Translations under genes and position numbers: made by a program
Shown here: positions 46,831-58,623 of the stretch, one piece after another
Layout of the letters: the number at the start of each line of letters is the position of its first letter
How positions within the stretch are numbered: the stretch's first letter is position 1
The notes under the pieces: model-generated
What the model was told of the DNA's origin: nothing
Seen by the model: the letters and a program-made list of their open reading frames with translations, nothing else
Database searches by the model: none
Assembly: GCA_010909165.1 (NCBI GenBank)
Contig: VJWM01000118.1
Location: 372,001-436,000 of the forward strand
Direction: 5' to 3'
Origin: Anthoceros angustus
Taxonomy: Eukaryota > Streptophyta > Anthocerotopsida > Anthocerotales > Anthocerotaceae
DNA length: 64,000 nucleotides

Positions 46831-48530
46831 TAAAAGAATTTTAGGCACTATGCTACTCGTTCATTGCAACCAGGGCAGTGTGAGCTCTTCCGCGCAAGAC
46901 CATCCTCTAGATAAAGATAAAAGATAGTCCAGGCTTAGCTTGAGATCTTCTCCTCCATCACTATACAAATTTGATTTTGCTTGAGATTGATGAGGATCTT
47001 AAAAGCTGTGCGATCCTTAAGAATCTATACATCATGCTCGGGGAAAACTTCACCTCTATTGACGATGGATCATAAGGGTCCCAAAATGAACATCATCTGA
47101 AACTTCAATAGCTGGAAGTTTTCACCATTATATTTAAGGTGATCTCCACAATAGAGACTTGTCCATCTCATGATCAGTTTCGACATTAGAAATATGATAA
47201 AGAGAACACAAAATCATATCCAACTTAGAATCATGCATGACATCAGCCCTCCTCATGGTTGGCGTGCAAGGGAATACAATACCCTTCTCTTATATCAAAG
47301 TATAGACATCAGCTATGTAGTTGGCAGTCATCAACAAACATATGCCATTAGCTAGCAGTCATCACAAGCACCTTGGGCATCAACTTGCAATCACCAAAGC
47401 ATATCTGGTATCAGCTTGCGGCTAGCATGACATATCGATCTCAATGCAAATAATATATTGACTATCACAGTTCCACAATTATCCAAAACTAACAACAATA
47501 ATCAGGATACAATAAATTAAAAGAAGGGGCATATCATCGAAGGGGCATACCACAAGATTACAAGTAATTACTAGACTAATCAAGCCCTCCCATCATCACC
47601 TTCAGAAGAAGAATTATGCCCTCTCATCAAATCTTATTCTTACTTAGAGGCACATGCAACCCCTTACTGATACAACAATTGTTATACGACACGCTTGCGG
47701 CCTCGCTCAGAGTCTAGCCATCACTTTGTAAACTTGATATTTACTACACAACTTCTCGATCTTTAATGATGATGCAAGCAGGTTGTTGACAAGAGCTTCT
47801 TGCTCTTGTCTTCATCCAAGTGGAACACAAGGAGGAAGAGAATAAAAAGCAACTACTCAGTCTGCCACCGCCGCTCACACATGTCCAACCTATAAACACC
47901 ACTAACCAACCAAACACTCATTCCCAATCAATCATGATCATGAGCAAGGGTAAGGAAGGCGTGTGGATAAGACAACTTCGCACATTGGTAAGTTGTGACG
48001 AGGAGCCTCCACAGTCAAATGGCACCCCTGATAGATAGATTTCCTATACTGCATCGTATAAATGCAAGCTGCCTAACATAGCCAGGTCATTTCAAGCGTA
48101 GCCTTTGTTCAGAGATAAATTTGAAGTGGAAGGATTTTCAAAAGTTGAGACCATAAGTCTCCTATTCCATAAACAGCCCCCATGTGAAAGAGATCCAGCA
48201 TATGCTCAGCCCTCCGTGGTATCAGTATATCACATTTGAAGAATGTGATATACTACACACACCACTTGCGGGCAAGTAAAACGTTCTTCACCATAATTTT
48301 GTCCAAGGAAGTTTAGAACATCAATTTGCAATCCGTGCTTGGTCGTGCCATTGGTATGGATAGGCGTGTGATCCATTTAGCATTGACAGACAGTCATTCT
48401 CTAGTGCAGGTTGTGTCACATCTTTTTGGGGAGGAGGGGAGTCGGGGAGGCGGGGGAGGCGGTATGTCGTTGTTTAGATGTGTTGTCCACACAAGTGCAA
48501 GATGCCATGAAGCAATTTTGGGAGCTCGCG
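46831..48530. other. AT-rich region, probably the remainder of the copia element
   Basis: No supported gene. Being upstream (in minus orientation) of the copia gag relic, part may be a decayed copia LTR or leader. Tandem-like CATCAGCTAG/CATCAACTTGCAATC words occur near 47330-47410. Confidence 0.35.
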
Positions 48531-48534
48531 AGCC

Positions 48535-48850
48535 GGCCGTCCTCATAGTGGAGGGAGGTGTGGGTCTTAGTGCACGGTGGTGAGCCTCACAATGGATGGT
48601 GGTCTACCTCATAGTGGCTCTAAGTGCATGGTGGCCTCCCTCATAGAGGATTCTTGTCTATCTCTTAGTGGAAGCTAGTCTGCCTCTTACAAGTGGTAGG
48701 TGCATGGTGTGCCTCTAACTGAAAGATGGTCTGCCTCTAAGTGGAGGGTGGTGTGTCTCATAGTGGAGGGTGGTGTGCTTTTACTGGCGATAGGGGGGCC
48801 TACTAGTGCATAGTGGTGGCCCTCATAGTGGAGTTTAGAACTGGTGGCCA
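48535..48850. repeat. Degenerate GTGG-rich tandem repeats
   Basis: Imperfect units of about 25-35 bp resembling CTCATAGTGGAGGGTGGT recur roughly ten times. No coding function is apparent. Confidence 0.75.
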
Positions 48851-49750
48851 TCAATTGCCTCACATTGCCTCAACTGGGCACATTAAGTCTTCTTTTGGGC
48901 TCGAATGCATGGGCTGTGGGTTCGCAAATCACTGAAAACATTGAAATGAAACATGTGCATTTCTGGATGGTTGGGGCCAAAATGGGGTTCAGAGACAAAC
49001 CCCTATGCTGAGAGACACTGTTTACCCTTTTTGTGCAGCATTGCTTGAGTCTCCATTGGCAGTGGATGTAGGAATCTGGGTTTCTAAGGCCTCGAGAATA
49101 CTGGGTATGGTCAGATGGTGCAGCGCCCCAGTTCAAGGCATGCCAACCATCGTACTATGTGGTGAGGTATCCAACCATAACAGGGGGATGCAACATGTTA
49201 TGGTCCTATTTTGGTAGTGGCCATGTGAAGGGGGAACACAATGGAACTTGAGCCATGTTGAAGCGCGCTCTTCGTACGCAAGAGTCTCAGCCTGGAGCAC
49301 TGCGAATGGGGAATGCTGCAGATGTTATTGCATTCCTTTGCTGCACAATATCTGGAGGAGAAGCACCATCCTATCCCAGTGCAGTGCATGGAGTGCATCG
49401 TACGTTCTAGCTTGTTGGGCCCAATGATGTCAATCGCCGAGTAAAATGGGCTTGTGATGCCATTCCAGGCTCCAAGAGTTGCCATAACATTTATAGCTAT
49501 GATGCTGCTAGATATGCAATGCAAGAGTGTTGTGAGGAGGCCAAAGCTATGACTTCGAGAGCACTGTGTGAGGAATTTGCGTGTTGTTCTCGCGGGGAGA
49601 GTGTGTTTGTGCCACGAGCGCGAGCTACTCTCTCCTATTGTTATTAATTTGCACATATATCTGCATATTATATTTGTTTTGCTTGGTTGTTTGTTGAGGA
49701 AGTGCTTATATGAATTCAAGTGCTTACCTCGTGCGATACCAGCCAATATT
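48851..49750. other. Intergenic DNA, nothing recognised
   Basis: Mixed-composition sequence with short open frames lacking recognisable motifs on either strand. Confidence 0.4.
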
Positions 49751-49860
49751 CGATCAGCCTCTAGCCCCTCACCTCTTTATTTCTCACACGGTGGTTGCCC
49801 AAAGTCGATCAGCCTCTAGCCCCTCACCTCTTTATTTCTCACACGGTGGTTGCCCAAAGT
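49751..49860. repeat. 55-bp exact tandem duplication
   Basis: The 55-bp unit beginning CGATCAGCCTCTAGCCCCTC occurs twice head to tail with no difference, so it is recent. Confidence 0.95.
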
Positions 49861-50119
49861 CGATCCGCAGTCTGGAGGCGTCAAACCTCCCACACATCAA
49901 GTTCGCGATTCTAGCCAAAGTGGTTCAAGCAAACAACAGCCTTTCCATCTCGCACCGACCCCTAGCTTCTGTTCTCGTCACAGCTACCAACAGCTGCCTT
50001 TCCATCCCGCACCGCCTCCCAGCATCTGTGTGGAACGCCAAATTTTGGGTCCACGGTTGGAAGAGGGGCGGATGCCTCTTAGTTTTGTTCATATTAGTTA
50101 GGTTTTATTTTTCTTTTTT

Positions 50120-51540
50120 TTCTTTTTCTCACCAATGTAACATCGACGGAAGACAAAGAACAAGGAGTGGCAAGTGGAGAAGGACAGATTTGCAGCCTCC
50201 TCGAATCGGACGGATGTAAAGGAGGAAAACAGATTCAAAACGGGTCCAACAGAAGGACGGAGGTCCGGACAGGAGGTCCGGGAAAGTTTACGCGCGAGAG
50301 GAAGGTTCGCGGAAGGCCGAACCTGCCAAGAAGGAGGGCTGGTGCGGCCTAGTGGCGGCGCTGTGTCACGCCCAGTTCGCATACCGACATGCAATGGGAG
50401 TAAAGTCCTTACTCCACCGGAAGACGCGAGAAGGGTCTTCGCGAAGGCGGATGTGCACGCAATTTGCCGAGCGAGCTTGAGGTGGTGCGCGAAATGTGCA
50501 GCAAAGGAGGAAGAGGCGCAAAGACAAGGAGGGAGCGATGCATGCATATATAGAGAAATCGCCCTGGCGCTGGAGGAAGAAATCAGCGCCGCCCTTGGCC
50601 TTCGTGGTTGAGGAATTCCAAACGTCCGGGGGAAGGTCCTTGGCCTTCTGGACAGGGAAATTTCGTCCTTGGCCTTTGGGGTGTGGAAAATCCTTCCTCA
50701 CCCTATATATGTAAGTAGAGGGGAGGCCGAGCCGCCAAGCCAAGAATGAAGAACTGGAGGCCAAACTCAAGGAGCCGGAGGGAGGACAGCCACATGGAGT
50801 AAGGAGCGTGAGGAGCTCATGAAGCAAGCAACGGAGGTCGACCAACGGTGGAAGGAAGAGGTAGCCCACCGAGGAAAATGATGCATCGCATCGGTCGTCG
50901 AAGCAACGCCAGCTGATTATGCATGGCGAAGGGATACCGGAGGCATGGAAGAGAGATGCCGAGAATGTCATGCCTTCGCTTGAGTGAGGTGACGCTTGAG
51001 AGGGATGCGCTATGGCAGTAAGATAGCCTCGTGAGAGTGGCCTCGAGGAATTTGATGAGATTTGTTTGAAGGGCCGGAGATGCAGTCCACTTACATGCTA
51101 GGGTCAACAAGTTCGCCAAGGAGATGCGCCCCTTGTTGACAAGGAAGTTGTTGGGTCCCCACGATGACGACAGGAAGATTTTGGAAGAATTGCACCCTCA
51201 ACTTCGAGATCTGTGGACTTGGAGAGTGAAATGGATGCGTAAGGCTCAATGTGGGAGGAGCCAATGGAAGAGGAAGAGATTTCCAGCAGTAGAGTTGGTG
51301 GGGTGTCGCGGGATGTGAGCCGCACCAACACCCAACCGCCTGGAGGTAATTGCGGCATGATGGCTACAGAGAGGCCAAGGCTCTACAAGAGCGCCTGCAA
51401 GAGGGGTGGCGTTCAGTGCCTCAGCAGTCAACATCGAGGCAGTGTGGAGGTTCTGCCGACGACGAGTGAAGAGATCCTGGGACACCCCAAGCCAAGAGGA
51501 GGAAGACGGTGGTTGGGCGCCGCCATGCCAACACCCAAGA
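50120..51540 (+). pseudogene. Decayed LTR/gag remains of another retroelement
   Basis: A TATA-like CCCTATATATG lies at 50700-50710. Downstream are short broken plus-strand frames rich in Glu, Lys, Arg and Gln (for example NEELEAKLKEPEGG near 50745 and MWEEPMEEEEISSSRVGGV at 51249), resembling the charged gag relics at the left of the window. No complete domain or second LTR was found. Confidence 0.3.
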
Positions 51541-51569
51541 AGAAGTAGGCAAATAGTTGGTAGGGGAGT

Positions 51570-52879
51570 GAATGGGTCATTAAGACCCTAGGGGTTAGTG
51601 GGATTGTTAGAGGTAGGTTAAGAACCTTTAAGAGGCCACCTACTTAAAATCAGGCAACCCCACCCCACCACTTAATTAATGCTAGTTAGTGGATTGTTAG
51701 AGGTAGGTTAAGAACCTTTAAGAGGCCACCTACTTAAAACCAAGCAACCCCACCTACCCCACCACTTAATTAATGCTAGGGGTTAGTGGGATTGTTAGGA
51801 GGTAGGTTAAGAACCTTTAAGAGGCCACCTACTTAAAACCATAAGCAACCCCACCTACCCCACCACTTAATTAATGCTAGGGGTTTGGGGAGCTCCTATA
51901 AGAGGGGAGGAGCTCCCATAATAAAATGTCATGCCTTGCTCTCCGACCAGGTGTGCTTGTCTTGCTACACAAGCATGCCGACCGTGTGAGGGTGCATGGT
52001 GTCCGTAGGGTCTTGAGGTGCGGTGACTGTGGTGAGGGCGGGCCCAAACCTTTCTTTCGGAGGTAGCACCGGGTAGCGCTCGAGCGTGAGGGAGCGCATT
52101 GTGGTTGCGTGAACGGTGGCTGCATCGGTAAAGGAAGACCCCTAGCAAAATCCAAAGACGCGGACGCCACTTGCAGCCAAATGTCCGCCTAGGTCCGTGA
52201 GGGCAATGCCCTATGATCTCGAGGCGCTGCCGGGAGGCTGTGAGGGCGCCTGTAATGAGAGTTAGCTAGGAAGAGTGGAAGAGGTAGATTAGAGAAGAGA
52301 GGAGAAGAGAGGAGAAAAGAGAGAAAAGAGAAAAGAAAAGAGAGAGCGAGAGAGTGAGAGCGAGAGAGGACGAGAGAGGAGCTAGAGAGGATAGGGAGCA
52401 AGAGAGGAGAAGGAAGGAGCAAGAGAGAAAAGAGAAAAGACAAAAAGAGAAGAGAGGAGGAAGAAACCTAGAAAAGAGAGGGAAGGTGAATTTCAAGTGG
52501 ATAAGAGCTTGAGGGGCGGCCCCAAATTTGTCATGAGAAGGGTCTTAGGGAGTGTAGGAACTGCTGGTGGGAGGATTGCCCATCAGACGGTGATTTGGGG
52601 TCCCTCGCTGCATTGGGCGGTGCTCATGACGAGGTCCGCGCCGACGAGTCATCGCGAGGGTAGTGTGACTTACCGAGGGTGGGTCACCGGCGCCGTAGGA
52701 GGGGCGCTAGTCACCGGGCGCCTGACGGAGCCGTGAGAGTCGAGAGGTCCGTGAGGGCGCACCTCCATCCGCAGGGGAAGGGCTCCCCACCCTTCGTGGG
52801 AACGAAACCCTCAACCGACAGTGGGATAAGTGTGGCTGCCATGGCTGAGGGTTCCGGGGTCCCGGAACCTCCCACCACA
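51570..52879 (+). repeat. 5' LTR of the plus-strand Ty3 (Athila/Tat-like) element; start uncertain
   Basis: The end is set by CCCACCACA at 52871-52879, immediately before a primer-binding site. A TATA-type CTATAAGAGG (51896-51905) and an AATAAA (51920-51925) lie inside, as expected for promoter and polyadenylation signals. The second LTR is beyond the window, so the left edge is a guess placed just before the tandem array. A purine-rich GAGAAAAGAGAG stretch lies at 52280-52480. Confidence 0.55.
51587..51885. repeat. Three tandem copies of about 97 bp in the LTR
   Basis: Each unit runs from TTAGTGGGATTGTTAG through GGTTAAGAACCTTTAAGAGG to CACTTAATTAATGCTAG. The array lies directly upstream of the TATA-like box. 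It contains the palindromes TTAAGAACCTTTAA and TTAATTAA. An enhancer role is inferred. Confidence 0.85.
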
Positions 52880-52883
52880 TTTT

Positions 52884-52900
52884 TGGCGCCGCTGCCGGGA
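52884..52900 (+). promoter_or_regulatory. Primer-binding site, tRNA-Asp type
   Basis: TGGCGCCGCTGCCGGG follows the LTR end by four T bases. It is close to the TGGCGCCGTTGCCGGGG site complementary to the 3' end of tRNA-Asp that many plant Tat/Athila-type elements use to prime reverse transcription. Confidence 0.85.
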
Positions 52901-52948
52901 GTTGTGTGTTTTTCTTTGTTCGAATGGAGAGTGTGAAGATGTACGCCG

Positions 52949-55245
52949 ATGACCGAGGACGTGGTGAACGAAGAGCATCCGGAGGAAGGTCATCTCCATA
53001 TATTTCACCAAGAGAGTTGCGAGCGACACGGAGGAATCAATCATGAAGAAGTCCGAGAGAACGACGCGCCGAGGGAGGAAGAGGATTTTGTGCCTTCACC
53101 GACGCACTTGAAGAAGAAGATTTTGCACTTCATGTTGAAGGTGAAGAGTTGGAAGAACCAAGAAGGGACGAAACAAAGGATCCGTGAAGTACGGAGTGCG
53201 ACATTGAGAGGATGTTACGGAAGTCCTCAAGACAAGAATCGACGCATCCTGTGGAGGCGTACACGCTGCAGGTGTACCAACGGAAGGTCGTGCGCGCCAC
53301 TGCTCACGGGACACCTGTGGTGGTGTCCAGTCACCGGTTGGGAGCATCGCAAGGGGTGCAACACCACCCAGGCCCAACATGAGTGGAGTTGGTGCGGGGA
53401 GGCACCACGGTAGGAGGAGGTGGCTCATTGCGCCACATAGTCGATGCAGATGTGAAGTTTGGAGACAAGAAGAAGGGAGACGATGCGAGGCTTTTATTCG
53501 CACGCTTGAGCATGTCTCTCATGCTAATTTAGAGGATTCAGCGGACCGCTTGCGAATTTTTCCGGTTTGTTAAGAGGACAACAAAGGGTACAAGAGGGAC
53601 GATGGGACCGCACCACCGGCTGATTGGGAAGACTTCAAATCGTAGTTCCTAACAAGGTTTAGAGGGTTGAGTCACGACATCATACATTGGCGAGATTGAG
53701 GACTCTCCGCAGAGAAAGAAGGAAACGATGATTACGTGAGAGGTTCTACGCCTACTTGGATCAAGGCCCAAGGTGTAGACCGCTTGTTCCAGGAGGTCCA
53801 ACCACAGGAGGCTATTCGGATGAGCAGGCGTTAGATTGGTTTGTAAGTGGGTTGCCCACTAAGATGGATGTTTACTGTCGGAGAGGAACGACTACGCTGC
53901 AAGGAGCATTGAAGTTGGCTGAAGATTACGAGGCAGGAGCTTGGTCGTCGAAGGAAGAAGCTGAGGGAGCATGGGAAGCATAAGGGAGGCAGATCCTCCA
54001 GCTCTCCCTCGTCCTCTCATTCTTCGCCTCTTCACCGACACTAACAAGGAAGTGTGCATCGAGTCACCCACGGATGAGGAGTCGACAGAGCCTACGAAAG
54101 GAGAATGAAGAAGGATTTGGAGAAGATCTGGTTAAGACAAGAAGAGGCCGAGCGCCAAGCGAGAAAGACAAGAAGGGTAAAGGAGCGCACCGAATGGAGA
54201 GGAGCAACGCCACGTGTGGTGGAGGTCTAAACAACCAAATTGAGGCTTTGACAAGGAGATTGATCAATTGGAGGTCAAAGCAAGCAACCAGCGCCTAGGA
54301 GATCTCCTTCACCGCGTATGCTAGTGTATTGTTCGATCCGTCACCAATCGTGCCATACGAATCGAGAGTGTGTCAAAGCGCCAAGACATGCAACAACTGT
54401 AGAAGCCTACACACCGTGTGACTACCGTATGTTGATGAAGCTTACCAAGTACAAGCGGTGACGGGAGGACGACCACCGCAGTCAATGAGGCCGACTTACC
54501 AACCGACAGTTCCTTCAGGGATGCGCTATAGTTCACGACCAGTTTCACCAGGACCGTGGAGGCCGGATCCTTCACAACGTCCAATGTCTGTTCCTCAGGG
54601 ATGTTGTTTTAACTGTGGAATGCCAGGTCACTATGCGACAGACTGTCCAGAACCTCGACGGCAGGTAGGCTATGTGCCCTTCTGCCAGGTATGCAAAGAA
54701 TTGGGGCACAAAGTGGGAGATCCAAGGTGCCCAGGAGTGTTACGTACTGTGCCTATACGGCCGTGAGTCGTAATCACCAACCAAAGAACGGAGACAATCC
54801 CCATCAACACGAGACGGCCATCGCGTAGCTAACACGCCTGTTGACGGTGGAGGCGGAAGAAGAAGAAGAACCACAAGAGGCTTTGGTGTCTACTGTGGAT
54901 TGTGGAGGAGGATATGCAGGAGAAGTAAGTGATGGAGAAGATCCCTTGGTGGCTAGGGTCACCACACGATCCGAAAGGCGAGAGAAGGAACGAAGGGTAG
55001 ACCGACGGAAGGAGAAGACAGACAAGAAGAAGAGGAAGGTGCGCGAGGATTCACCTTGGCCACCTGAGACGAGACAAGGGACACCTAATCCGGTGTTGGA
55101 GGAGGATGACTGGACGAAGGAGAGTCCAACAGAGGTTACGAGGCGAGAGGAGACTGAACCACTCGCGGAGGGAGGTGGAGACCCCACGCTTCACCGACAT
55201 CGCAAAGAAGTTGCAGTGATGTTGGAAGATGAATCGAGGAGGTGA
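52949..55245 (+). pseudogene. Gag of the plus-strand Ty3 element (frameshifted)
   Basis: Broken frames follow the primer site: acidic EEHPEEGHLH (52970), charged helical pieces, DWFVSGLPTKMDVY and LKLAEDYEAGAW (53840-53940, late capsid domain). A CCHC zinc knuckle CFNCGMPGHYATDC follows at about 54606-54650, with a second Cys/His cluster CQVCKELGHKVGDPRC. The rest to 55245 is charged linker. Gag would form particles and bind RNA. Multiple stops and frameshifts show it is inactive. Confidence 0.7.
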
Positions 55246-55288
55246 CTCGGCGAAAGGGTCTCTTTGCTGAATCTGCAGTGAGTGACCC

Positions 55289-56160
55289 GTGGAAGACAAG
55301 AAGCAGGCGCAAGGAGAGGCGCCGAGTGAGGAACAACCAAGAGAGGGCGTTGTTGCGCCACTCGCTAGTACTGAGACCGCAAGAGGGGTTCTAGCATCAA
55401 AGATTTCTAGCTTTGCGGACGCGCTACTTGATCAGGAGTTTGTAGTGAGCTTGAGACAGCTCTTGGCGGTGAGTCCAAGATCGAGGAAGATCGTGAAGGA
55501 GGCGATACGGGGGATACCAGAGCCACTAGAGGTAAGGAGCATGCAAGTGGAAGTTAACGCGGTGGAACTGGTTGATTGTGGGGCCCTCGAGATTGAGATT
55601 GAGATAGTGTGGTGTTTAGTGCCGATGTCCCTTGGACACGGATCTGGAGTGAATTTGATGACCAAGAGACAAAGACATCGACTTGGGTTTACACCAGCCC
55701 CATTCGTGGTTCTGCTACGAATGGCGGACTGTACTCAAGAGAAAGCCTTTGGGTGTCATGTAACATCCCCACGTGATTGGAGGTATTACACTACTAGGAA
55801 AACGGGTCTTTACCAAAGGGCTATTTTTTAGAGCGAGGAGAGATTTCGCAAGTTTCATTTTACAACGAGTGTTCATGGTTCAAGTATTATTTTCACGATA
55901 GCCATTCGCTTTACTACAAGAGGTAAGGAGCATGCAAGTGGAAGTTAACGCGTGGAGCTGGTTGATTGTGGAGCCCCAGAGATTGAGATTGAGATAGTGT
56001 GCCGATGTCCCTTTGGACACGGATCCGGAGTGAATTTGATGACCAAGAGACAAAGACATCGACTTGGGTTTAGAATTCACCCCATTCGTGGTTCTGCTAA
56101 TGGCGGACTGCATCAAGAGAAAGCCTTTGGGGGTGCTGCGTAACATCCCCACGGTGATTG
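55289..56160 (+). pseudogene. Aspartic protease region of the plus-strand Ty3 element (broken, partly duplicated)
   Basis: VEVNAVELVDCGA and GSGVNLMTKRQRHRLG appear in both duplicate copies (about 55634 and 56015). In both, the bases before GSGVNLM read GACACGGATC, where the D-T-G of the active site would need one more G, so the present reading is H-G-S-G. A one-base deletion before the duplication would explain this. The region continues after the CACTA insertion with YKVLLGRPWL (61000-61030), the conserved C-terminal strand of the protease. Confidence 0.65.
55528..55918 (+). repeat. Direct duplication copy 1: protease segment plus CACTA left end
   Basis: 391 bp, repeated at 55919-56300. 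It includes the protease region (SGVNLMTKRQRHRLG) and then the CACTA terminus from 55789 with about 130 bp of the transposon's interior. A CACTA end is present in both copies, so the duplication followed the transposon insertion. Confidence 0.9.
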
Positions 56161-56300
56161 GAGGTATTACACTACTAGGAAAACGGGTCTTTTACCAGTG
56201 GCTATTTTTTAGAGCGAGGAGAGATTTCATGCAAGTTTCATTTTACAACGAGTGTTCATGGTTCAAGTATTATTTTCACGATAGCCATTCGCTTTACTAC
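55919..56300 (+). repeat. Direct duplication copy 2
   Basis: 382 bp, about 93% identical to 55528-55918. This copy contains the CACTA left end (56170) that pairs with the right end at 60951. Confidence 0.9.
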
Positions 56301-56640
56301 GAGGTTCCGTGATTTACTATGGGGGATTTAGCCACGGGTTTTCATATGACGGGCATAACGAAAGCGATTTTACAACGAGGGCTCTTCCGGGTTACAACAC
56401 AAACCGATTTTAGCTAGGACTTTTCAAAATTAGATGTTCACATTATCATCGTAAAACCGCCAAGTGTGGTTTACAACGATTAGGGTTTACAACGGATCAT
56501 AGTCCGTTACAATTTACAAGGGTTTACAACGGACGTTAGGTTTACAATGGGGCGTTTACAACATGCATACAAACCTTACAACAACAAGCTTCATTAAGGA
56601 GGATGAGTTTACAACGAGGGTCAAGGGTATTGGCACGATT
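56300..56640. repeat. CACTA left subterminal repeats (TTTACAACG)
   Basis: About ten copies of TTTACAACGR or TTACAA variants, mostly in direct orientation. Right-end counterparts are TTTACAACGG and CGTTGTAAA at 60660-60930. In En/Spm such arrays bind the TNPA-type protein; the role here is inferred. Confidence 0.8.
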
Positions 56641-58131
56641 TATTGGAATGAGAGATGATGACTTTATTAGGAGACATTACACTCTGGCTCCTCGTTTGCA
56701 TTGGTCATCAAAAACCATTTCTCTAATGCCCATAACCAACAGGGCATTACATGGTTCTTTTAATCCCAACTCTACGGGCTGATGCGGATGCGTGAGGGTC
56801 CCCGTTTGCGACGCGCCGCCTCACCCTCTCCAATTACACGCTCAATTCCATTCTCCTCAATGCCCACAGCCTTCTCCAATTCTGCCACAAGAAGGTGGTA
56901 ACTGTGGAAATCCTCCGGAGTCCATCCACCAGCCTCCCCTTCCGGAACATCTGTCCGCTGGGCAAACCTCTGCACCTCCTTATGCACGCGCTCTAGCTTG
57001 TCAAGGTGCTTATACACCAGCCGCATCAGACGCCACAAGTACTTGTGAGAAAGGAGTCGGGCTCAATTAGGATTGGATTCTTTAGTCCTCAAAATCGGAA
57101 TACCATGTCCGTGTTGAAAGCCATAGCTTGGCCGCTTCCGTTCTTCACAACCTCGGTGGGCTGCTACAAACCAAGTGTTGACAAAGTGTTATCATCAGTC
57201 CAGAGTTGCGAATTGCAGCAGCAAAATCAAAGGCCAAGAAAGCAGCGCGCACAAACTTCAATGGCAAACCAGACAATAGCTTTGATCGCAAACCGCCTGA
57301 GGAATCGGTCAGCAAGGCAAATCAGAAACCATTGGAGTGCCTTGGAGGCTGTGCCTCCTTATATTGCCAACTGGGACAAATGGATGGCTGCCACGTGTGG
57401 GCGCATATCGAGTTCAAATTCCGCATCTTTGAAGTGCCGGAAGTCATGTTCAAAATGACAAGTCCCAAAACTCGACATCAACTCAAGTGGTCAATCGGAA
57501 TCCTTGACGAAATCTCTGACAAAATGACAATGTGTCCTTGATGAAATCTCTGACCGAATGAAATCTGGGTTTTCAAAAGTGTCCTTGGGTTTCGTAATCC
57601 GGGTTTACAAAGTGTATTTTTCAAACCCGTTAATCATAAACCGGGTTTGAAACCCAAGGACACTTTCATTCAAAGTAATATGTCCTTGGGTTTTGGGGCC
57701 GGGGTCTCAGGAAACCCTGGTTTACCATATCAGGGTTTACCGAAACCCAGGGAAGTAATTGGCTATAAATGGTTGGAAATGCAGGCGGTAATTACGTCTA
57801 CCCAGTAGTGTTCACATTACAAGAGCACCATGCAAGCGATTTGGACTTGAATACTAGCGGCAAAGTTGCGCTGCATAGAACCTACCGTGTTCAAAAAACA
57901 ATGAGTGTCATGAAACCTCGTCTCCAGCAGTTGAGTAAGCCAGTTTACGGGTGTTGCTGCAAACGACACATCGCCAGCCGTGGTTCATGCATGAGCTTGT
58001 CAAGGTGAGGGGTAGGGGTTGTTTTTACTGTGTGTTCTTTGGAGCGTTGTTCTGTTCATGCCTTCTGATTCAGAGCTCCTGTTCTTCACAACCAACAATG
58101 GGTTGCAGATGCCATTAGCCGTGAAGATTGC

Positions 58132-58623
58132 TTGTCGTGCGAGAAGGACCCAGACACGGCCGCAACGGCTGCCTTTTGCCGGGATGCATGCCGAGGCTAC
58201 GGCGAGGATGGTGCATTGGACCCAACGCTGGTTGTAAAGAACAGGAACTTGGCTACGGCTGCAGCGATTTTAGGGCCGGCCCCCGAACACCTGAAAGGCA
58301 AGTGGACGACGGTGAAGAAATCTAGGACGCAAGCACACGGTGAGGCAGCAGACCCAGAGCCGTGCAGTCTTCAACATACTCGGCATGGGAAGGATGGACG
58401 GGGTCGGGCAAAGCGCGGTGGCCGGGCAAGGTGCAACAAAAGGACGGTCAACAATACGGAGCTTGGAGACTGTGGCATGGATGGGCTTGGGAGGGCAGCT
58501 CGAGGTGGGACAGGACGGTCCAAGCGCATCAAGGGTGAGCCTGGCATGGTGTCTGCAGCACCACAAACCCACGCTGCAAAAATCAGAGCAGAGGCAGGAG
58601 AGGGTTTTGACTGGCCGCAGTGA
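58132..58623 (+). CDS. Unrecognised open frame inside the CACTA element
   Basis: A 163-residue plus-strand frame whose first third is Cys/Asp-rich (SCEKDPDTAATAAFCRDACRGYGE) and whose remainder is Gly/Arg/Lys-rich (GRAKRGGRARCNKRTVNN). I recognise no domain. It may be an exon of the element's accessory protein or a captured host fragment, and start and intron limits are unknown. Composition is compatible with a DNA-binding basic protein, but that is speculation. Confidence 0.3.
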   Translation: MSCEKDPDTAATAAFCRDACRGYGEDGALDPTLVVKNRNLATAAAILGPAPEHLKGKWTTVKKSRTQAHGEAADPEPCSLQHTRHGKDGRGRAKRGGRARCNKRTVNNTELGDCGMDGLGRAARGGTGRSKRIKGEPGMVSAAPQTHAAKIRAEAGEGFDWPQ

